From Hedera helix (lineage: Eukaryota; Streptophyta; Magnoliopsida; Apiales; Araliaceae): a DNA stretch of 64,000 nt. The position numbers were made by a program, and so were the translations under genes. A model generated the notes under the pieces. The model saw only the letters and a list, made by a program, of their open reading frames with translations. It searched no databases and was not told where the DNA came from. Of the stretch, positions 33,840 to 47,600 are shown piece by piece; within the stretch, counting starts at the first letter, position 1; every line of letters begins with the position of its first letter. The stretch lies in assembly GCA_947179155.2 (NCBI GenBank), contig OX359278.1, positions 17,455,996-17,519,995 on the forward strand, written 5' to 3'.

Positions 33840-34572
33840 GACATTATTTGAATCTGCACAAAATAAAATTTGTAAACTTTTAATATCTATTGTTTATTCT
33901 ATTATTCTCTTTATTTTGTTCATCATTTATATCACTATTATTTATTCTAATCATCATAATCATGTTGTTATGAATATATGTGGCCTGTGGCACAGATGAT
34001 ATGATAAAGGCGATATAAATGTTGTGTGTCTTTTAGGACATGTGGTGAATGTTTTCTTTAGCTTGAAGCAAAGAAGAACTGTTGTTTGGCATGATCATGA
34101 CCATTGGTGTTTTAGATGATAAAAGTTAATGATGTTTTTATGAAAAAAAGAAGCGAGTGGATATCATAGTCTATATAATTTTTCGTAATGGTTATTATTA
34201 TTCTTTATTATTATTCTGCAGTTGTTGATCTAAACTTTGTTCAAGAATTTAACTGCAGTTATTGATTTAAAACTTGTTGCTTATTATATTCTATCAAGAA
34301 CTCAATTGTCGAAGGCGAATGATAATTTATTCATCGTTATCTTAGTCATGTTATTCTTTAGAGATGAGACAGTAGCTAAGTCTAGCGGAGAGATGGAGTG
34401 AATGTCCGAGTAATAGCTGTAATAGTCTTCATATGTTATAAAATAATGCGTCAATAATAATAAAGACTTAGTTGTGTATTATTTGATTGTGATACGTTCT
34501 ATTGTAATAATTATTGTGTTTTTTTGACGACTCAAATTTGGACTGTGTGAGTCCGAATTTGGGGTCGTCACA
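33840..34572 (+). repeat. 3' LTR of the gypsy element, right part
   Basis: Continues the LTR after the solo insertion (ACATTATTTGAATCTGCACA matches 17444 onward) and ends TCGTCACA. TGACG follows as the imperfect right target-site duplication. Confidence 0.9.
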
Positions 34573-35641
34573 TGACGCATGATATTAAAATTAATATAAT
34601 ATTTTATTTTTTAATAATTAAAATAGATATAATATTTAATTTTATATTTAGATGGTTTATTTAGCTTGGGTGACATTGGTTCCTCAACTGCTACATATAA
34701 ATGGAGTTTTTTTTTTTATTTTTAATTTCATGAGTATTACTTATTAAATTCTGTATTTGTCACGGGACAACACTCGCGTGAAACCACAACTACACGTTAA
34801 CACTTAACATGTTTCTTGTATGTACCCCCACTCGCGTTACCTTGCGAGTTTCTTTTAACATATACATGTTGTGTACCATTGTGTATATATACACACACGT
34901 ATCCTCTTAAATTTCCCAAATTCCGTTGCAATTTTTCTCAGTTGATTGGATACCGAGTATTGCCTCTCCTGTTCTTCCCTGCCTTCCTGGTCTGTTTTTT
35001 CTCCTTTTAAATCTACTTTTATGGGTAATATAGCTCTTCTTCATATTTCAGACATCTTACAAATCCATAACATTGTCGTAATTTGTAGAAATTGTTGCTA
35101 TTGGGCTAATTTGTAGTGCTGGAATTGAATAGAATTTTAGGGTTTGTTTAGTTTTTGCAAAAGAAGGATTTTATTCTATTAGTTGTATTGTTATACGGTA
35201 ATCTTAATGAATATACATTTTTAATGAACTAGTAAAGAAGAAAAAACAGAAGGTAATCATAGGAACTCTTTTTAGATTGTATTAGCTTTAATTTTTAAAA
35301 CTGAGCATATAAGAAACAAAGATTTGTTATATTGGCATTTTCATCCAAATGAATTTGCAGTTTTAATGAATTTGGAAAAAGAGAAAAAAACAGAAAGTTT
35401 ATATTTACACGGGTAAGCTAAAAAAGCAACTTCTCTCATGAAATTTGTTAATTGGGTGATGAAATCTTTTCCCATTATATGGAGGTTATTTCTTGCTATA
35501 GCATGTGTTATTTATGATTGAGGAATTTTAGTTTAACAGGATACCTTTCAGCTACTGAGTTGAATACACAACTTGAGTGAGTTAAGAAGTGGCAATTTAA
35601 TGGTTCTTACTTAAAAGTTTGAGAGTTCTGCTGGTATTGTT
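34573..35641 (+). other. EYA upstream region
   Basis: AT-rich. Around 34880-34900 GTGTATATATACACACAC could hold the TATA box. A CT-rich, leader-like stretch (34930-35010) and a GGGTAATA possible donor near 35024 hint at a 5' untranslated exon and intron. None of this is proven. Confidence 0.3.
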
Positions 35642-38600
35642 ATGGATCAGAAAATGAATGTGTATGTTTGGGACATGGATGAGACTCTTATATTGCTAAA
35701 ATCATTGATTAATGAGACATATGCGGTGGCTTTCAATGGTTCAAAGGATGTAAAAAAGGGTGTAGAAATCGGGAAGACATGGGAGAATCACATTCTTCAA
35801 GTATGTGATGAATCTTTCTTTTACGAGCAAGTAAGTTTGTCACTTTTATGAATACTTATTTTCCCAATGAGTCTTAGAAAGCGTCGAACCATATATATTT
35901 TTTTAATTTCATCAGGCCGTATTTTTTATTCTGATTTATTATCCTTTGTGGTGCAGATTGAAAACTGCAATGAGCCTTATCTTGATGCCTTGAGACAATA
36001 TGATGATGGACGAGATCTATCTGATTATAATTTCACCGAGGATGAGTTCGGGTCATCACTTGATGATATCAATAAAAGGAAACTAGCATATCGGCACCGG
36101 CTCATAGCCCAGAAGTACAAAAAGGTTTGATGATTTAGTGTGTATGTCTTTCAGTCCGTTGTACTTTATTTATTTAAAAAACTATCTGATTTGTTCCTAT
36201 TTATGATTATAGTATTGGGCAAGTATCTCGTTAAATGATTTGAACAGTTCTCCTCCATGTATGTATTGTTTATATTATTAACCTTATCGCTAACGGTATC
36301 CAGTAACCTCTTGAGTGAATAACTAGAACTTTTTATTTTTATGCCACATTGCCACCACCCTATTATTTGGGTAATTGCTCAAGGTCAAGGCCTTCCCGCC
36401 TTTTCTTTCGGAACTGTCTTCTCAACCATTACCTAATCCCTATTCTCATCTCATTCTAGCAGAGTTGTCTGAATGATGCTTTCAAAATGGATGAACATTT
36501 TTTTGATTACTTTCTCCTTGCTGAGAGACTCCTACGTTTGTGATCCATGCAATATTGCTCATCCTCAATAATACCTTCACTCCTCATGCTTAAGGCTGCA
36601 AACGAGTCGAATCGATTCGAATTTTAAACTGTTCGGATTCGATTCGTATTTGAATTTGACTTAGATTCGAATTATATTTAAAAAACTTTACTCAGATTCG
36701 GCTCGACTCGAATTTTCGTTACTCAAATTCTATTCGACTCGGATTGAATTATATTCAAACTACTCGCGAATTTTAAATTCAAACTCAAATTCGAGTCTCC
36801 ACATAGTAACTAGTTTTATAATACATATAATTATTAATTAAACTTATTATTTTACTTATAAATGAAAAAATATAATTATAATTACACTTTAAATATATAA
36901 AATTATAATTAAAATTACAAATAAAAAAATAAAATAATAACTAATTATTTAAATTTTGTTTAATTGTGAATATATTATGAGAAAATGTATCTAGTATCTA
37001 TTCGAATATGTATCAATTGATTATGTATCGGATCATGATTAAAAATTCGAGTAGTTTGAATTCTAAACGAGTCGAGTATAACCTTATTCAGATTCTACTC
37101 GTATTTTTATTCGAACTATTTTTTGTACTCAGATTTGGATCATATTATTAACGAATTCGAGTCTCACTCACATTTTTTCAAGTCGAGCCAAATCGAATCC
37201 GAACTGTTTGGTTCAATTTACAGTCTTACTCATGCTACTCCTAATATGTGATATTGACTTTCTATATTAGGCTCTATTCTCCCCACCTTCAATTTTGTCC
37301 ACTTCTTAGATCCTCCTCGTGCAATTTCTCGCTAAAGAATACCCCCCCCCCCCCCCCCAAATCCATCTCTATACCCTTCCCACCAGTCTTGCATCATGGT
37401 CAGGATTCTCCCCTTTCTTTAGGAGCCATATGCTCTTAATTCTGAAGGATCCTTTACACCTAGTAGGCTCCTTTATGTGTAGAAAGAGTTTTGATTGTGA
37501 TTCGAAACTGTAATGAAGTACAAACTTGTAAAACATCGTAAAAAGGATCTTTCTGTCAGGAAAGGGCAAATTGGGAAAGAGGGAATAATTAGTATATTTT
37601 AGAGTTAGTATATTTTGGATGCGCATGGGTAGTTAGTTATCATGTGAGTGAAGGATAGGAATAGTAGTGTAAGTTAGGAGAAATATTTTCAACATGTGAT
37701 AGCTATATATAAATGTAATGGGAAGAGTTCTCCAAGTATGAAATTTATGCATTGTGAAATGAATTGAGGAATGAAGCTTTCAACTAGTTTCTCTTCCCTT
37801 TCTCTCTCTCTCTCTTCTTCCTCACGATCTCAGTTAGTAAACATTGAGTTTTCTATCCTTCTTCCTCCTAATTTATCTCTATTCTCTCTCTCATTCTATG
37901 GTTTCTCTCTATTTCTATCTCTGTTTCTCTCTATATTCTCTAGCTAGGACTGTCAGGAACCGACATGGGTCTGACAATTTGGTATCAGAGCTGCTGGTTC
38001 TATCCGAACTCATCTTATTCTTCCTCTAATCCTTTATTTTCTTTTCTATCTTCAACCTCTAATTTCTTCTCTTCAATAAAACGAATCTCAGTTCTATCTC
38101 TTCTACTCCCTTTCACTCTTTAAACACAGCTAGAAAAAACCCTAAATCATCAACAACCACAATAGATTCCAGCTCCATAGTAGCAGAAAAAGTCATCATT
38201 GAGGCTCTATTTTTTGCCGAACCTACAACTCAACAAATTCAACCATTAAAACACTCATAACAGGTATAAATCACTTCCATCTTACTCGAATTACTCTTAC
38301 AACAATAGCCCATAACATATTTCTCATAAAAAACACCACCCAAACATGTTTCAATCCACAAATTGCTATTTCTTCTCTGTCGGCAAAAATTTCCAGATTT
38401 TGTGATTTAACTTGCTTGATCTGTTTTTGTTTGTGATTTAGAGATTTAATTCACTTTGTTTAGCCTATCTAGTATTAGTTTAATCATTCAAAAATCTCAA
38501 AAAAATAGTTATCAATTTCCAGTTGTTTTTTCAGTTCAAATATTAACAGTTTCAACTATATTCTTAGTGTTTACACTTATTACTGTTGTGGTAGTTAGTG

Positions 38601-41600
38601 TTTATGCTAAGTCTTGATCCCTTGGTGCTATAGCTTGTTTTTTGTGCTAAATTACTCTTAAGAATTCAATTAAGGTGTAGCTAGTTGAATTTAAAAATTG
38701 TTCTATATTGGGTACTCAGTTGTTTCACTGAGCAGGTCCGTTTCTTACTTAAAAACCACTCAAGCTCATTTACTCTCATTCAAGTAGTTTTACTACTGCT
38801 TGAAATTAATTTTCAAACTTATAATCACAATTGTCATGTGATTCATTTCATTTTCTATCCTTCGTAAACATGGTTAGTCCTTCACAAATGTTGCAGCAGA
38901 ACTTTTTAAGTTACAGGAGGAGTACACCAACGAGAAATTACAACTCGATGAAAAAATGGACCACTTCATGGAGGGTATGTACGAGTTGTTAAGGCAAAGA
39001 AGCCCAGAAAGTGATGACAAGTTTGATAATCCATTTGGAGATAATGGAAGGGGCAAGAGGCCTATTCATATAGGGGATAGGGGTTTCTTTAGAGACCCTA
39101 GGCATGCTGAGCAAGAAAGAGCTAGGATAAATGAAGAAGATGATGCACAATGGAGGAGAAGGAACCAAAATGTAGAAGCTAAAGATGAGGGGAGAGAATT
39201 AAAACACCTTAAATTGGTGTTTCCATCTTTTACTGAAGGTGATAATGCAAAGAGTTGGATACAGGATTGTGAGGAGTACTTTAACATCTATGGAATCAAC
39301 TCCCAGAGGAGGATTGCCTTAAATGGGACGCATCTCCATGACTTTCCAAAGTACTGGTACAAGTCTTATGTTAATGGCAAGGATGGACTCACTTGGAGGG
39401 AATTTGTAGAGGACTTCACTGTGAGGTTTACCGAGGCTGGTGTAGAGAATATATATGAGCAATTCAAACTGTTGAAGCAACTGGGTATTGTCAGTGAATA
39501 TTATGATGAGTTTGAGAGGTACAATGGCAGGTTGCTAGAGAAGTTGCCTCGCTTGATTGAGGACTTTTTTGTGGGGAATTTTATTGGAGGTCTTACGGAT
39601 GAAACTAAGAAGATTGTGAAGTTGCTTGACCCAGACTTTTTCCCAAGCCTTCAAACAAGCCAAGTTTATGAAAATCCTACTCCTAAACCTGTCAACAGCT
39701 ATCCTAAGCACAACTCTAAAAGAGACCACCTTGCACCTCCTACAACCAAAACTCCTATGCTCACCTATCCTAGAAAAGACTTCAACAAACCTAAACCCAT
39801 CACAGCAGCCTAAAGAGATGAGAGGAAGGCTAAGGGCCTTTGTTTTTACCATGATGAGAAGTATCCCATGGGTCACCAATGCAAGACTCCCCAAAATTTT
39901 ATGATTACTTGTGAGGAGACATTAGATTGTGAAGAATACACTGGTCCTCCTGTGTTTGATGAGGAACCAGAACATGCTAGGGAAGAGAGTCATGAAAATC
40001 TAAAGGAAACAGCTGTACCATGTAACCTGCAACTTAAAGAAGAAGTCAATGGGGAACAAGCTATAATTCTCCAAGGAAAAAGTGGAGGAAAACAATTAAT
40101 GATGTTAGTGGACAATGGGAGTAACTTAAATTTTCTAAGTGAAGAAGCTGCAGGGGTCCTAAACTGTTCTCTACACCCTATCGACCCAATTATCATTACC
40201 CTTTCCAATGGTGAGGAAATCCAAAGCAACACATGGTGCCCTAAGTTTACATGGATCATTGACGATCACAGTTTCAACCCACCTATGTGGATCATTAATT
40301 TACAGCAACATGATCCCATTTTGGGAACTACCTGGATGAAGCAACTGGGGGCAGTTCATTTCAACTATAACAAACTTCTCGTGAAATTTCTGCACAATGG
40401 GAAAGAGATACAACTGCAAGGAATAAGGAACCTACAACCCACAAAAGTTATAAATCTCCCAGCTTACAACTACTTAATAATAGCTCAACCAGCGTGGATG
40501 CCCCAAATAGTTGAAAGTTATAAAGGGGATACTAATATTTCCCAAGTTATAGCTGAGTTTGCAGCTACAAAAATGGGGCCTAATGAGTTTGAGTTAATCC
40601 ATGGATTGCTCAAGTACTGAGGTAAGTGGGTGATAGGATTCCAAAGAGAGCTGAAGAAGCAATTATTTGAAGAACTCCATGAAAAAGGAGTTGGGGGCCA
40701 CTTAGGTACTATGGTAACTCCAAAATGGATATTGGATAGGGATGAAGGATGATATCACCAAATGGGTAGCTGAATGCTTTGTTTGTCAATTCTCCAAGCA
40801 TGAAACAGTGAAAAGTCCTGGGCTTTTACAACCTCTGCCTATCCATGAGCAACCAATGAGAAATATAGCTATGTATTTCATTAGTGGGCTCCCTAACTCC
40901 AAGGGGACTGATAGGTATAGTAGGAGCTCTCATTTTTTACCTCTCACTCATCCTATATGAACCAAAACATTATCCTAGTTGTTTTTTGAGAACCTCTTTA
41001 AGCTTCATGGCCTTCCTAGCTCAATTGTGAGTGATAGGGACCTTATCTATTTATTTGAGTGATTTCTGGCAAATCCTATTTAAACTTGCAGGAACAAGGC
41101 TCCACATCAGTACTTCCTATCATCCTTAAAGTGATGGAAGCACTAAAAGGATAAATCAATGTTTGGAGCAATACTTGAGAAGCATGTGCAGCCATTCCTC
41201 TAAACAATGGAGCTCTTGGCTACCTATGACAGAGTGGTGGTTTAATACCACTTTCCACACTTCTCTACAAACCACATCCAACAAGATTCTCTATGGTCAT
41301 GACCCTATACACAGCCTTTCCACAAAATTTGGTACTAACATTGCAGCAGTACAGGATATTCTTACAGAAAAGCAACAACAAATGGAAATTCTCAAGTAGA
41401 ATTTAGCTAAGGCACAACAAAGAATCAGAGCCATGCTGAAAGGAAGAACTGAAAGGGTTTTTGAGGTTGGTGATTGGATATACCTAAAGCTATAACCTTA
41501 CCAGCAGAGTTCAGTTTCAATGGGAAAAATATGAAACTAGCCCCAAAATTTTATAGGCCTTTTAAAATTATGGAAAAATATGGGGCTGTTGCATACAACT

Positions 41601-44600
41601 GGAGCTTCCAAGCACTTCAAGGATACATCCCACCTTTCATGTCTCACAACTCAAAAGTCATTTGGGAACAACTCAACTAAACACAGCTTCCTGAGGTCCA
41701 TCAAGAAGGGCGGACCACTTAGAACATTAAAACAAAGGAAGATTTATAAAGTGTTTGCGTCATTTACCAAATGGAAATACTGCATCATAGAAGAGGCCAC
41801 ATGGGAGGATAAAGAACTTCTTAAACTCAACTATCTAGACTTGATACTTCATTCACGAGGACATGAAATATCTTAAGGGGGAGTGAATGCCAGGAAAGGG
41901 CAAACTACAAAGGAGGGAATAATTAGAATATTCTAGAGTTAGTATAGTTTGGATGCATATGTAAGCACATGGGTAGTTAGTTATCATGTCATTGAAGGAT
42001 AGGGATAGTAGTGTAAATTAGGAGAAATATTTTCAGCATGTGATATCTATATATAGATGTAATGGGAAGAGTATTCCTCTGCATTGTGAAATGAATTGAG
42101 GAATGAAGCTTTCAACTAACTTCTCCATTCTCTCTCTCTTCTTCCTGATGAACTCAGTGAGTAAACACCAAGTTTTCTATCCTTCTTCCTCCCAATTTCT
42201 CTCTAATTCTCTAGTTTCTCTCTATTTCTATCTCTGTTTCTCTCTATATTCTTTGGTTAGGACCAACAAGAACCTGACACTTTCCCATTCATTTATGCAA
42301 GATATTAATTTTTGTAGGCATTTTGTATGTCTTTGTCAGCTTAACTGCATAAAACTTCTTGTAATACATCATTGTGAACTCTATGTGGAACAGGATGATG
42401 GGAAAAATTGCATGTATGCCGCTTATGCCCAAAGTATTGGGGTGAAGCCAATATATATGTTGATTGCATCACATATAGAAGCTGGAATGTGGTTTGATGC
42501 CTTACGTACTTTGTATTCATTTCGAAAATCATGTTTGATTTGAAATAGCAATATTAGGGGGATGACTCCTCTGCTATTTTCATATATTGGCTGCTTAGTG
42601 TTTATGTCTATAGCATAATCCTTTGTCCTAAAAAAATTTGATGGTTCATTAATAGTCTCATAGTCTACTTGTTTAATGGAGATACTTAAAAGTTCATTGG
42701 TAAAACAGAATTTAAATATTATTAATAATACATTGTGAAACCTGTAATCCAACTGGAGTATTTGTTTGCCTATTTTTAACTTAGGATTTCATACGCAAGT
42801 ATATGCGATCAAATAGTAATATAATGGTAAGCAAGGTATCGTTCCCACAAAGAATTAAAAATAATTATTACCAATTACTAATTTTATATCAAATTAATTT
42901 TATTTAAACAATTGATTTAAAACTATAAATAAAAACTAATTAAAATTATCAACTAATTAATTTAAATGACAAGGATAAAAAGCAGATTTTAAAGGTTTAA
43001 TATTACAATTTCCCCCAATCCGTCATTTAAATCTCTTCAATCCCTTTTTAATTAATTAATTATATAGAATTGTTAACCGATAATTCTTTATAGTATTTAT
43101 ACGCATATTTCAATGACATATAAATAATTCCTTCCTAAATCTGATACTAAGGCAACAAAATTATAAAGAACATCCTAATTAAATAAATCATTATTTCTCT
43201 ATGTGAATTAAATTAACATTGATTTTAAGACTAGATTCTTTTGAAGGTTACATATGACATATGGGTATATTTTTAATTCTCCAATCTTATACACGAATCA
43301 TGAATTCCATCAACGCAAAAGACATAAACATATGTTATCATATTCAGATCTAAATTTATAATCTGTCTGTTGAGTTTATATAAATTATCATGCTAATTAA
43401 TTACATCTATTTAATACATTAACGCTCAAAATATATAATTAGGTCTCAACACTATAATCCATTCGTCAACTTCATATAGATTATCACATTAATTAATACA
43501 ATTAATAAGTACTTGAACGCACAAAATATGATAAACAATTCATATATAATCAAATATAATTAAAAAGAAAGAGAATTAATTTAAATTACACATTGGGTTC
43601 CATTACAATCATAATTAAACGTTTAGTTTATAATTGAAAAAGAAATCAATTCCATAAATATAATTATCATCATATTCAAGAATACAAAATTAAAGATAAA
43701 AGATAGAGATGAAAATTTTATTCTTGAAGCGCGATCTCTAGCTTGATCTCCAATCTTGAATCCCTCTTCCGATTTGATCTTCCTTGCCTCCAATTGTGTT
43801 ATTCTACTCCTAATCTATGTCAACTCTATTCTAATTCTCTCTAAAAAAACTCCTACACAATGTATTTATAGCTTACGATAAAAATCCTAAGTAAAAGTGG
43901 AATTAAAAGTCCAATAAGGAATTAAAAATAATGCAAAATCTGAAATTTGCCAATTAACGCGCAAGCCAAACAGCCCCTACGCATCCTTTGACCAAGTCAG
44001 CCTTAATACCTTCGTTCTGCGCCCCAAAAAGATGTAGTTTCTGCTTGTTCATGGTCGCCCCCGCATTGCGCCCATGATTCCTTCCCGAACGCCAAACGGC
44101 ATCGTTTAGCGTCCGTCCGTGCCAACACCTTCTGCACCATGCGCGATCGCCAGATTTATATTCCTACAGCCAAAACGTCGTCGTTCTTATGTGCAGTTGC
44201 TGAACTCTTGCGGGCATGGCGTGCCAGCCATGATGCTGGAAATTACAGAAATGCCACCAACTTTTGCTAAAATTCCGATTTTGCCACCAGGACTTGCATA
44301 AATTACCAGTTTTCCATCCACATCACTTTTCCTACAAAATTAAATAAAAAATAATAAAATTGCATAAAATTATATATATTACCTAAAATATTTAAAAACT
44401 CACAAATAATTAAGCCTAAAAATATTCAATAATTAGGTATAAAATCCAATTATCAATGAGTTCTTAGCTTTTGATTTTTTGAGGGAGAGGGTGGCTTTCT
44501 TAGCTTTTATGTTAGCCTTTTGATGTATTTATAGGGATTCTATATTCTATATTTATAGGGAATGGAAGGCACCCCTTCTTTGAGAATGTTGTAATGTTTT

Positions 44601-47600
44601 AATTTTTTTTTTTCTGTGGAGGACTTATCATCCACTTCTTGTTCACCCCTTCATATTTAATATATTCTATTATTTTTTTAAAATCTAAATTCAGTTCTTA
44701 AACTTTCTTACTAGGATTCAGTATGTGCTATATAAGGTTATAATGGGGTTATCTATCCAGTTTATAGAATTTCATAAGCAAAATATCTGTATTGCTGTTG
44801 AGTTTGTATCACTGACACAAAAACTGAAATAATCCATCTGTTCCAAATTGGTATGATTCCTTAATTTTTTTGAAAGAATGAATCTTATAATTAATAATAC
44901 TTTTTAGACAACTTACAATATTCATCATTGAATTGATTAAAATTACATGAATTTATGTTAATTTTGAGTTTGAAATATCTCAAGTTGGCTTCAAAAAGTC
45001 AATAATGGTCTTATATTTTGGAATAGAGGGAGTACATGGTATTATGGTTACAAACGTACTTTCATTAACAATAATTTTCTGCCTCTTCCAGCCATAATAA
45101 TTTCTTATCTTCAATTAAGAATTTAGATTATTCTCTATTTATATTTTGTGTCCTTACATATAATTGATCATGACAATTGAACTGTTCATTTTACTGAAGG
45201 GCTTGCGTAGCATTCTTGATGAGAATATGATTAAATCCTGGGAAAATCTGTACGAGGAAACTGATAGTTTTACAGATAAATGGCTTTCTTCAGGTACATT
45301 ATCTCATGATAATGCCTCTATCTCTATATTTTTTCTTCTTTATCAGTAACTCTTGATATTTGTTTTGGTGCTGGGTTACTGGCCATTTGCTTTGCAGAAC
45401 TTTGTCCTTTTGGACTTGTATGGTGGGAAATAATGAGATAAATGTGTTAAGATTAAGAAAAAGGTTTGATTTGTCAAAAGGGGAAGTAACTTATTAATCT
45501 AAAAATAATCTTTATCATTGATTATGCATTATGTAAAGCATCATCGTTGACAAGTAAAATAGAGGATTATACAGATGATAGCTAAAAAGCTAAATATCTT
45601 TTACATTTGAAACTAATATAGCTATATTAGAAGGTGCTAAAGGGGGTGCAACTACTGTTACACTGGACATATTATATAAAGACCTAAAGAGTAGAGGGGT
45701 AAAGTTGTGGTGCAGGGAGGAAATGAAATGGGATTGGGGAGAGGGATAAAGGAAGGACATGGAGAAGGAAGGAGTGGGTTGCTTGATGGTACCGGTGCTG
45801 GTGCTGGTGCTGGTGGTCAGTGTGTGAAAAGATAGAGAGAGAATAGAATGAAACTAGAGAAAGAGAGAGAGAGGACAATGTCTTTTTCAAAACTGCACAT
45901 GGCTTGCATGTGAGCATCTAATAGCTGAATTTTATTACGTGAAATAAATCCTGTGGTTGTACTGATTATAAGATGAAATTAAACACCTGCCAATAGCTTA
46001 ATCAATAACACAAGTGGATATATATTCTGTAGCAAAATTATAGACACATGCTGAAAATATTCCTGGAAAAGATAGTAAAGGTTGATGAGAACATCTTGAA
46101 AGACAAATAAAGTATTAAGATTAAAGTCATGTCAAGCAGACATTTGTTGAAGAAAATCAGCCCCAAAGAGGAATTAGTCTTTTGTGTGGAGTGTGCTGGT
46201 ATAATGGATTTCTGTAAATGTGATAAACAGAAGCATGTTTTGGCTGATAAAAAATCTCTATATATTAAAGAGTTTGTGAAGGAATATAAATGGTGTGTAG
46301 AGGATATAGCTACAGTAACACTACATCCCATGGCTCTTGGTCATGGGAAAACATTTTACCCAGACAAACCTTTCTGGAAAATAGGAATCCACAAGGTGCT
46401 ATCTTTGCAGAAAAATGGAGCACTTCCTATTTCGTTCTTTTGTGAGACGGGGATAATGCTAATACGCACCATTCCTGTATATCATTTGGAGACATTAAAG
46501 TCTTTGCACAGAACATGCTAGAGGGTTTTGTCGCTCTTCTGTTTAATATTCACTTTCTTCCATTAATGTCTTACATTTTGGAGGCAGAGGCTCCATCAAA
46601 GATAAAGACTTCTGTGCGGTCATTTTGGTAGGATAAATTCTAATGACATACAGCAACAGCAGAGGCCCCTACAAAACCGTATTCTCCTGATGTGTGTGTT
46701 TGTTGGATTGTGAGATTCATGCTCACCTTTTTCCGCTTTCTCTGGTGGGCACTCAAATTTGGAGTTATTTGTTTGGTGTGTTCGGGTTTCTCTTCTAGTG
46801 TGGAGAGCCTCTGTCTATGCAGATTTTGGGGCTTGGTTGGCAACAAGGATGACAAGATTTTCTGCATGCATTTCTTTTGCAATTCATGGGGTGTTTGGAT
46901 TAAGCAAAATGCTAGGATCCTCACTAGACCTATCTACGTCTGTTAGATTCCTCTTTTTCTTCTTTTCTCAATCTAGAAAGTTTGTACAGGTAGGGATTTA
47001 TCTCAATTCAGATACTTTAATGTGTATATGTAGGTCTCCATGCTGGAGTAAAGTGTAAATTTGCTATTCCATGATTTGTCTAATCGTAGATTAAGCTCCA
47101 TTATGCTATAAGCCATTTCATTAATTTTCTTCCTATGCAGCTCGGGCCTGCTTGGAACAGTGTTCATCAGGGAACAAAGAAACTTCGTCAGTTGGTCGGG
47201 TCAGTGATTGCGCAAACACAAGAATTCAGCATGTGAATTTGTTGGTGACTTCTGGTTCATTGATACCCAGCCTTGTCAAATGCTTGCTATTTCGGCTAGA
47301 TGATTTGATACCTTACGACAATGGTCAGCTATTTTTTGCCCCATCTGTTTTAGCTTTACCCATATGCATACTATTCATACTCATAGTGAACTAGACTTAT
47401 TGTTACAACTTGGTATCTACATTCTATTTGATGCTTGCTTATCAATAAATAAATAAAACTTTCTTTATGGTGCTATATGTTAAATGCATGGTAATTTGTC
47501 AAACTATTTATTTCATTTTTATGTTTTTGTTTTAACTTTTATACCAGTTTCCAACTTCCTATACAGCATAAGAACAAGGCCACCACTTGAAAGCTACAAA

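Larger units (their letters stand above)
15752..34572 (+). mobile_element. Ty3/gypsy retrotransposon complex with nested insertions
   Basis: Outer element: 5' LTR 15752-18202, PBS TGGTATCAGAGC at 18205, gag-protease-RT-RNase H remnants 18420-21630, integrase C-terminal remnant 28785-29160, polypurine tract at about 29310-29322, and 3' LTR 29323-34572. The flanks TGAGG (15747-15751) and TGACG (34573-34577) match at four of five bases. Two insertions interrupt it: a truncated SIRE-like copia element (about 21707-28777) and a solo LTR (31001-33834) inside the 3' LTR. With the solo LTR and its duplicated five bases removed, the 3' LTR is 2411 bp against 2451 bp for the 5' LTR. The coding region is heavily mutated and the integrase core is absent. 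Confidence 0.9.
37554..42279 (+). mobile_element. Ty3/gypsy element lacking RT and RNase H
   Basis: 4726 bp in EYA intron 2, same strand as the gene, with a perfect duplication CTTTC at 37549-37553 and 42280-42284. LTRs are 37554-37976 (423 bp, TGTCAGGAAAGGG...TCTGACA) and 41888-42279 (392 bp, TGCCAGGAAAGGG...CCTGACA). PBS TGGTATCAGAGC is at 37980. Gag and protease (38870 to about 40480) are followed directly, in the same open frame, by the integrase N-terminal region; RT and RNase H are gone. The integrase also has stops and frame changes. The terminal IYKV...EEATWED stretch resembles the chromodomain-like tail of chromoviruses. Non-autonomous. Confidence 0.92.
45294..47140 (+). other. EYA intron 3
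   Basis: Contains a GA/CT-rich stretch (45690-45880), an unassigned 130-codon frame and a LINE-like remnant. No missing EYA exon is apparent, since the flanking exons join in phase. Confidence 0.6.

Noticed and set aside
34816..35010. 64-codon frame upstream of EYA as an EYA N-terminal exon
   Set aside because: Plant EYA proteins start close to the DMDET motif, as the 35642 start does. The frame is more likely leader sequence.
42103..42543. 146-codon frame crossing the gypsy 3' LTR end
   Set aside because: It starts inside the LTR and crosses the target-site duplication, so it cannot be an ancestral gene.
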